In this document: piece after piece, positions 52,701 to 61,700 of the stretch
Numbering within the stretch: position 1 is the first letter of the stretch
How the letters are laid out: the number at the start of each line of letters is the position of its first letter
Assembly (NCBI RefSeq): GCF_902459465.1
Contig: NC_047064.1
Coordinates: 10,318,476 to 10,382,475 of the forward strand
Length of the DNA stretch: 64,000 bases
Direction: 5' to 3'
DNA from: Asterias rubens
Taxonomy: Eukaryota > Echinodermata > Asteroidea > Forcipulatida > Asteriidae
Position numbers and translations under genes: made by a program
The notes under the pieces: model-generated
Database searches by the model: none
Told to the model about the DNA's origin: nothing
The model's input: the letters and a program-made list of their open reading frames with translations, nothing else

Positions 52701-55700
52701 TTACACTAAGCGCCATCAATCGCCATATTTGATGTATAAACAATGCAAAAGTGCATACCCGTCCGCGCTGCACACAGTTCTTTAGCCTTGCATGCGTGCA
52801 CATTTCATCACATGGCGGACGATGACGCTTAGTGCAATCCATCTATTCTGAATGACCCCTAAGAAAACAAAGATTCCTTACCTAGCCGGTGGTGGTAGCG
52901 AGTCATTACCATTCACCATGTTGTTCTTTTCTTGGTCTAGTTTCTGACCTCCACCGCCATCTACCTCTGTGGGGAAGAATTCCACAAAAAGAAATGAACA
53001 GTTTAGAGCAATGATGTTTGCATGATTCACAAATCACACTTTTACAAAAGACGGGTCTGGAATAACACACAGGCCCTGGAGGCCATGGCCTTGGTGCCCC
53101 TTCAGAAGCTTCCCACAGACTTTCCAATTGCAAAATAACAATGGCCTTGCCCTCAAAGATGAAATTTAAAAGATGATGTTTCTAAGAAATGAAATCAAAT
53201 TTGATGCGATTGTGAAAATGGACTACGTCTTCATGAGTTTGTATGGAACAAAACGTCCCGCACAAATGTAGACAAATGTAATTTGATTACTTTCTGAACA
53301 GGAAAAAGGGAAAATCTTTTTGAAATCAAAGACTTTCGGAGTTGTGCTCAATCCATTTGTTAAATAGCGAAAAGTGCAAGATCACTGGGTCAAAATGCAT
53401 TGAAGCACATGCTGCTCTAAGAAACAACCAATATGGAAACGTCCACAGCTCACATGGGCCATTTTGTGAATTAGATGTTAACAATGTTTGTGCTTAGCTA
53501 ATTTTATTGTGTTCAAAGCAGCACTATGAAATTTTGTCCTGAAATAATTTTTGCATGCACCAATTGTTGCCCGCAAATTTTTAGAGAAGAAAGGCTACCT
53601 TTATTTCTTACACTACTACATGTGGTAAATTGCATGTGCACATGCAATTGAGAAAACTGCAGTACTAAAAGTACCTGACGTTGAAGTAACTGACTCTGAT
53701 TTTACAGAGTTGCTTTAAATTGTCTTAAAGGAACATTACAGAATTGGTTTTGCTAGCAAAAAAGTTGCTGGCGGTGTAAGCACTTTATGTAATCCACAAT
53801 ATACATAAACTGACAAACCTGTAGAAGTTTGAGATCGAGAATAGTAAAAAAAACTGATTACAAATTTTGCATGGCATCGATGCCAAAACAAAAATGAATA
53901 AAACGCTCACTGAGCGAAAAACTCAAAACGCAAAATTTAGATTATTTATTTCTCATCAAATATAAAATTCAGACAGAAATATTTCAAGGGATGTTTTCTA
54001 CTATCGTCATCATTAGACCGTGAAAGTTTTATGTAAATCTGTGATCATCACGATTTTTGTTTCTTACCAATTCTGTAACGTTCCTTTAAAGAGGAAGGGA
54101 AATGACCAATTTAATTTTGTGATGAACTTACTTTCAAATAGATAATCCTAGTTGGAGTGGGGAAAGTCTCTACACGAAAATCTGTGTACATTGTCAAGCT
54201 GTTCATATGTATTTAATACCGTCTAGTGCAGAATTTTTCGACATCCAAAACATCCGATGATATCATTCTCCACGTTTTTGTACTGTGATGTTTTAGTTCA
54301 TAACCGACTTTACATAGCGAAATTTGAAACATGACATCAATGAGTTTCACCAACTAATAGATCTTTAAGTACCTAAGAAGAATTTTTTGTCAGTCAAAGA
54401 TCAAAAGGCTGTTTTGATTCATTATTATCAAAAGTTAGGTATAATTTTTATTTTTTTTCCCACTGAAATGAGGACTCAATCTTTAGGAAAATGAGACGTA
54501 CATCAGAATATTGAATAAGCCTTTTTGAGGTGAGGCAGACGTGATACGCGCGCGTCACACGCCGCGACTGATGCCACGCTCACCATGTTTGTGGTTGCTG
54601 CGTCGCCTAAAATGCGCACTTCACTGAATAACATACGTTCTATTTCTATGGTCAATACGCACAAATTTACCACAACTTTACAGTGTTGTAGCATTGTGTT
54701 CGCAATATCTCAAAAAGGCTTATTGGTCAGTACCTTTCCTCTTTAAATTTAGTTCCCAAATGACCAGGTAAGAATTTGCGTCTTGCCAGTTCATTAGCAT
54801 CCCAGTGTTTTAACTGTTACACTCTTTGGACGAGAAACAGTTATGGGAAAATTTGAAGGCATAGGCCAATAAGGGAAGGGGAAATGACATCATTGCTAAG
54901 ATCTCCTTCTACTTGAAAGAGCGCAAGATAAGCAAGAATATACTGCATCAGAAATGACATCCCACATTAAAACATAAATATTGCTAAAGAGAAAAGACAG
55001 ACAAGGCCGAATTTCATAAAGCCTGTAAGCAAACTTTGCTGCTTACGAAGCATCCATTAGCATATGTTATATTGCATAAACACTGCTAGCAGTAAGAATG
55101 GAAACTTTAGGCATGCCAGCAGTTCTTGTAAGCAGCTGAGTGATGCAACAATGCAAATCCAATGTGAACAACCACACCCAGGACCAATTTCATTGCTCTG
55201 CCTACCATAAGCACAGAAATGACGCTTATGGAAGTAGGGAGAACTGTGCTTACAGAATTTTGGCTTCTGCGTGTGCATACTCCACTTAAGACATTCTACA
55301 CTTACAAGGCTAGCGCAGAAATTCAGCGCTTGCACGTAAGCGGGGAATCGCGATCGTAAGTGCAGAATTCGGCGGTAAGCAGAGCCATGAAACTGGGCCC
55401 TGCTGTCAAAGTTTCTTGCAAGTACACTTTTGCTTACAAGATTTTCTGCTATAACAAGCACAAACATTTGCAGAACAGTAAACAGCTTTGTGAAATTGGG
55501 AACAGTTAACAAAAGCTAAATGAAGGAATTAGGTGTACATGTAACTATGCCCAAATATTCTAACTGTCAGAAATACATGAACTATAAAACAGCTTGTGTG
55601 CATCCGAATTAAAAAGCCCACATCCACCGTCTAAAATAATTATAAGACTACAAAGACTATAGTATGCGCTGAATGTCCACAAATGATCAAAATCATGCTG

Positions 55701-58700
55701 CTATACAGAACATCAAATTCAGATTGGCATAAAAATTAGTGTATTTTAGCTGTTCTAAAAACGTGACCCTTCTTGCTTGGCCCCAAAGCAACACCAAATA
55801 ATTGCTGACCTGGAAGTTCATATTTGAGAGGGCAAGGCCTGGAAGTTTATATTTGAAAGGGCAATGCCATTTTTTTCAATTTGGAAAGGGCATTGGAAAA
55901 AGTTAAAGTGTAATGGGAAACTACTAAAGGGGGGGTCAAAGAGACCATGGCCCTTTGTGGCTTATGTGTATTTCCAGGTCTGTAATTAGGCCTGTAATTA
56001 AGCCCGGTTTACACTTCCTGAGAGTGCGAATGCGAAGCGAATTTGATGTCACAAAATATCCTTTCGCAGCGATATTTGCGAGTGAGCTGAGCAGAGCTGA
56101 ACTGCTGCTAATATTCGTTGCGAATTTTGTGACGTCAACATTGGCTTCGCATTTGCATGAAGTATGAACCGGGCACGAAGTCTGTAAACAGTGCTCTCTT
56201 GCAACACATTGTAACTTAATTGCTTATAGATGGTTGCGCAAAAAAAAAATATTTAACAAATTGCAAACATGTCATTAAGTACGTCACGAAGGCAAGTAAT
56301 AATGAAATATTAAGTTTTGTTCATTGGACAAGGAACTCAATAAAGGACATTGCTTTGCATCCGTCAGCTCTTCCAATTTTGTAATTTTTTTTTTAGGCAG
56401 TGGACACTATTGGTAATTACTTAAAACAATTATTAGCATAAAACCTTACTTGGTAATGAGTAATGGAGAGCTTTTGATAGTATAAAACATTGTGACATTC
56501 TGAAGTAACGTAGTTTTCGAGAAAGAAGTAATTTCCATGAATTTGATTTTGAGACCTCAGATTTGGATTTTGATGTCTCGAAGCATACAACAATAGTGTT
56601 TTTTTTCTTTCATTATTATCTCCCAACTGCGACGACCATTTGAGCTCAAGTTTTCACAGGTTTGTTATTTTATGCATATTTTGAGATACACCAAGTGAGA
56701 AGACTGGTCTTTGACATTTACCAATAGTGTCCAGTGTCTCTAAAGACGGGCGCTAAGCTTTTATAATGCACTACTTTCCAGTAAGAAGAGTCTTCATGGA
56801 GCGGGGAAAAGATTTAAAGTATCTTAACGGCTGCAAGGGCATGTGGAGTTTTCTACATCGTTTTTTTTTCCAATTTCAATTTTCGAATAGATGATTTTTG
56901 AAAGTGAGTGTTCCAACTCGATGTTCTGTATGGCAACGTTGAACTGTATCTAACACAGATGTAAATCTATGACACTACGACAGTAAATGTTCCAAGTTAA
57001 TATTCAAATTGTGCGTGAAACCACGGCAACCTACCTTCCTCCCCTTCTGAGTCTGCAGTGAAAACAAGCGTTATAAGATAAAGAAAATGTGGTGAAATCT
57101 GTGTTAGTCATGCTAAGGGTGTGTTGCTGGGGGTGGGGGTGGGGGAGTGGGTGAAGGGGGGGGGGAGATACAAAGACTTCTTCAAACTGGCCTCAACCTC
57201 ATGCCATCCAACATATCAAAATAAGTATTTCTCCTGGTTTAAATTACTTGGCCCGATTTTCACAGAAAGACAGTTTTTTGTTGATTTTTTTTCTGACAAA
57301 ATTTTGACAGGTGATGCAGCTTCCAAATGGAAAACAAACCAAAACTGTGGCACACCTAATGAAAAGTGCATAATACATGTTATTAAATATTAAGCAAAAT
57401 GGTTTGTACTGAGATTATGTCGGGATCCCAACAATTTTCATTTTTGGTTTAAACCCACAGTTATCTTTGGCCGATGTTTTGTGGAATACCTGTGGCCAAT
57501 GTTTTGTGGAATACCTTAACCAAAAGCGTATAAATTTCTGGGATCTATAAAAATATCCATTTAAATCAAAGTCAAATTTTAAATTTGGGTCAAATCGGTC
57601 TGGAATCTGAAAACTCACTTGTTCAGTCTGGGCTTCAGGTATTGCTAATTGTAGAGTTTCTTTTCAATAAGCCAAGGGTGTCAGTGTTGGCGCACAACCA
57701 TATCCATTATTACTGTTCACATTGAGCAGTCAGATAAGTAGAAACAGGCATTCGGTAAACAAGCAAACCAGGGTCTGGATTATTACTGGTATGAGGTTGA
57801 TTTTGAAGAGAGTTAATATTTAATGTGACCCACTCTGTGAAAATGAGTCAGATGTCGCCCAATGCATTATTAAGTTATGGACAGTTTAATGTGGAAAATG
57901 TAAAAAAAAAAATACAACAATATTGTGGTCATACTTATGTCTAATTTGTACCATTTTGCACGATATGGTAGTAAATAATATCATTATTTACTTGTAATTC
58001 ATTTTTCACCAAAAATGGTGTAGTGGCTTATTTCAAACGGGAGTAACTCAGCAACGCGATACACCCCAAAGCATAGACGTATACCAAATTACTGACTGCT
58101 GATGTGTTCTTTCCAGCCATGCATATAACTCAATTCCTGAAATTGCCTACATCTGACTCATTTTCACAGAGCGGGTCACAAATAGTCTGCAGTGTTTAAG
58201 TGCTACTGGGTACTTCATCCTAAACATCTCTTGATGCACAAATACTGGGTGATTTTTACATCACAAAATCAGTTCTGGTATGTCCAATGTTCCATTCAAC
58301 AAGGCAAGGCCAAGTAAAGTGAAACTGTCCAAACAGTACTTGGGGCTTTTTCCAAACCTTGACTTAAGCTCCTTCGAGGCTCCGATTGAAACATCGTGCA
58401 AATTGTAATCCCAAAACCTATTTTATTCTAGTGTGTTATAATTGCTATTGTTGTTTTTGTTTGTGTGCGAAGCGCAATGATAAATTTTGGAATTGCGTTA
58501 TGGAAGAGCTGTTATTATTATTATTATTACTATCTAACAAAGGTTAATTGACTAGAGTAGGATTTGAACCAATGATCTCCAGTTTAACGTGCCAACAATC
58601 TACCAACTGGGCTGTCTATGAACAATGAAGCCCAATGTTGGCAGTCGCGCTATTTTATCAATACATTTGTTCGGGGGAGGCACAAGCTTGTTGGGTTACC

Positions 58701-61700
58701 ATCAGTAACTTGGGTAAGTAAATGTTAGGGTTGCTCCAAACACCACGGAAGGGGTTCATTTCAGTAACAAGCTGATTATTACAAACCTGTTGTGAGAACA
58801 GGGTATCGAAAGGTTTGAAGAAAAATTTGTGACAACATGTCACAAAATAAAAAATAAAAAATTTTGACGCAGTACCTAAAGTAACAGTGAGGCAACGTAC
58901 GTAGTTATTCTTCATGTACACGTATGTGAGGGCTAGTGAAGTTGAAGTATTGTGTTCATGGACATCAGTGTTTGAGTGCCAGTGCAAGGTAAAGCCTAAA
59001 TTTCCAAATCCCCCAAAACTTGGGGGATTCTTTATATAAGCATGACATCTTACCGTCACTGCCTTGCATTGGGCGTCGGCGTTGACCTTTGGCCGAGGTC
59101 GGACGAGGGATACGATTGCTAGAACTCCCATCCTCATTCTGGGTAGTTAAATATACAGAAAAGCAAAGTTTAAAGAGGGAAAATGCTTCTCCGAAAACAG
59201 TGTTAATATGTCAAATTGAAAATCCACTGCAAGCAAAACAAACCGCAAAACTAAACATGGTGAACTGTCGATGGATAAAAACAGAGTTTGGTGTTTTTAT
59301 GAATTAGTTTCAGCATAATTCATGAACCCTACTGCCATTGCAAAAATGCAGTTGTGCATTTTTATGAGAATGTTTCTTGTATTTACTTTGTTAATACGAT
59401 TTAGTTTTTTTTTGTGCAGAAATTGGCTGGGAAAATCTATATTAATCATCCACATTCCCTGAAAAACAAAGTCAGCATGTTGGTCAGTCCTGGATGTACA
59501 TGTATGGTGATGATATGGAAAATGCAGTGCTTTAAAAATCACAAATAATGAATCACAAATAATGAAAGAACTTTTACAAAATCTCACAGTATGTAAAATC
59601 ACAAATTCTGAAGAATTATAAACGTACGTAGTAAATATTGCGGTTATGACAACAGGAACAATGGTTTAAAGGCACGTGACAGTGAACACCTTTGGTAATT
59701 GTCAAAGACCAGTATTCTCACTTGGTGTATCCCAACAAATGCAAAAATCTGTGAAAATTGGGACTCAATTGGTAAATTGGTCAAGAAAAAAACACCCTTA
59801 TTGCAAAAATTTGTGTGCTTTCAGATGTTTAATAAAATGCCTCAGTCCTGAATGTTTTTAGTATTATTTGGGTGAGAAGTTACCTCTTTCTCAAAAACTA
59901 TACACTACTTCAGAGAGAGCCGTTTCTCACTATGTTTTATACTAAGCTAACATATATACTTTGAATAATTAGTAAATTACCATGGTGTCAGTGCCTTCAA
60001 TGAACGTACGTTAAAGACACTGGACACTATTGGTAATTGTCCAAGACTAGCCTTCACTGTTGGTGTATCTCACCTTATGCATAAAATAGCAAACCTGTGA
60101 AAATTTGAGCTCAATCGGTCGTCGAAGTTGCGAGATAATAATAAAAGAAAAGAACACCCTTGTCACACGAAGTTGTGTGCTTTCAGATGCTTAATTTTGA
60201 GACCTCAAATTCTAAATCTGAGGTCTCGAAATCAAATTCGTGGAAAGTTACTTCTTTCTCGAAAACTACATTACTTCAGAGGGAGCCGTTTCTCACAATG
60301 TTTTATACTATCAACCTCTCCCCATATTCGTTTCCAAGTAAGGTTTTGTGCTAATAATTCTTTTGAGTTATTACCAATAGTGTCCACTGCCTTTAACAAC
60401 ATCTGACAATAATATGTAAAAATGAAACATTCTAAAGAATTACTACTGTTATGAAAATGAGTAACAATGGTTAAGATGTCTAATTATTAACAATATATGG
60501 TAATGATGAAATGCACCACACAGCACAGCAAACTAATTATCTCAGGTAACCTCGTCTCTCTCAGACACTCGAATACGTGCTCAGCTGATGACAATAATTC
60601 CCAAGGTTCCATCATTTATTGATGTACTGTGAATAATATGTACAAGTCATTGTATATTGTCCTACATGTACATGTCAGAAATCAATTTTATGTCAAGATG
60701 TTTGCATAATGGACTCAATTTTTTCATTTGTAATAATTTAGTATGTAAGCACTAGCAAATTTGTGCCAAAAAATAATAATTACTTTTTTTTTATTCAAGG
60801 TGTACACATTAATCACTGTACATTTACATGTGTTGTAAACACAACTAACCTGTATTACTTTGTTTATTTTTATCGTATACAAAACAACACCATAAAAAGG
60901 GCGTTTATTTCTTGGAAACTCAAGAGCTGCACTTATGGCATTTGGTAGCTTGATAAATTGATTTTAATTAGTCATGTGAAATGTTCGGGATGTGCTCTGA
61001 GGGAGCATCATGAAACATAGCCTTGTCCAAGGCTCTTTACGCAAGCACTGGCCTGCTCTGACTTTACGAAATGCATAGATACTATACCGCACGGCACACA
61101 ACAGTACTTGATACCGCGGGGTCGAAGCATGGCTTTTGAGGTATCAACGAGGTTACAAAACGAGGCTGGATCAGAGCCTTGTTTCCTTTGTAAACACGCC
61201 TCGTTTTGTAACCTCGTCGATACCTCAAAAGCCATGCTTCGACCCTGCGGTATCAAGTACTGTTGTGTTCCGTGCGGTATAGTATCTATGCATTTCGTGA
61301 AGTCAGAGCAGGCCGGTGCTTGCGTAAAGAGTCTTGGACAAGGCTACACGAAACATGGAATGGTAGTACCTTTTCTTCTTGGATCAAATATGTAATGCAG
61401 CGCAAGCCTGTGGACTATTTTATTGGGACATTCCATTCAAAATACTATACACGTATGTGCTCGTTCAAGATTACTCCCAGACTTGATGTCACTGATGAGG
61501 CAAAGTTGTGCAACCAAAACTTCTCATGGGTGACGGTCAAGAGAACTTGGCAAACATCGCGGCCAATTTCATAGAGCTGCTTCCATGTATGTAAGCTGCT
61601 AAGCAAAAATAAGCAGGATACACAAGTACACAAGCCACAGATTGTAGATGTTACATGCTATTTTGGCTGGTAACCTTATTTTGTTGTGGTTAGCTGTTTT

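Noticed and set aside
58378..58410. Another hammerhead-like motif (CTCCTTCGAGGCTCC...GAAACATCG)
   Set aside because: The middle does not form a stem II of useful length and the closing stem is absent.
58658..59137. 159-aa minus-strand ORF starting MRMGVLAIVSL
   Set aside because: It overlaps IFT54 exon 59054-59138 in a different frame. The IFT54 frame (NEDGSSSNRIPRPTSAK) fits the phases of adjacent exons and the known family; the ORF does not.
61008..61395. Overlapping 82-103 aa ORFs on both strands
   Set aside because: They are mirror translations of a palindrome; the plus and minus products are nearly identical, which is a symmetry artefact.
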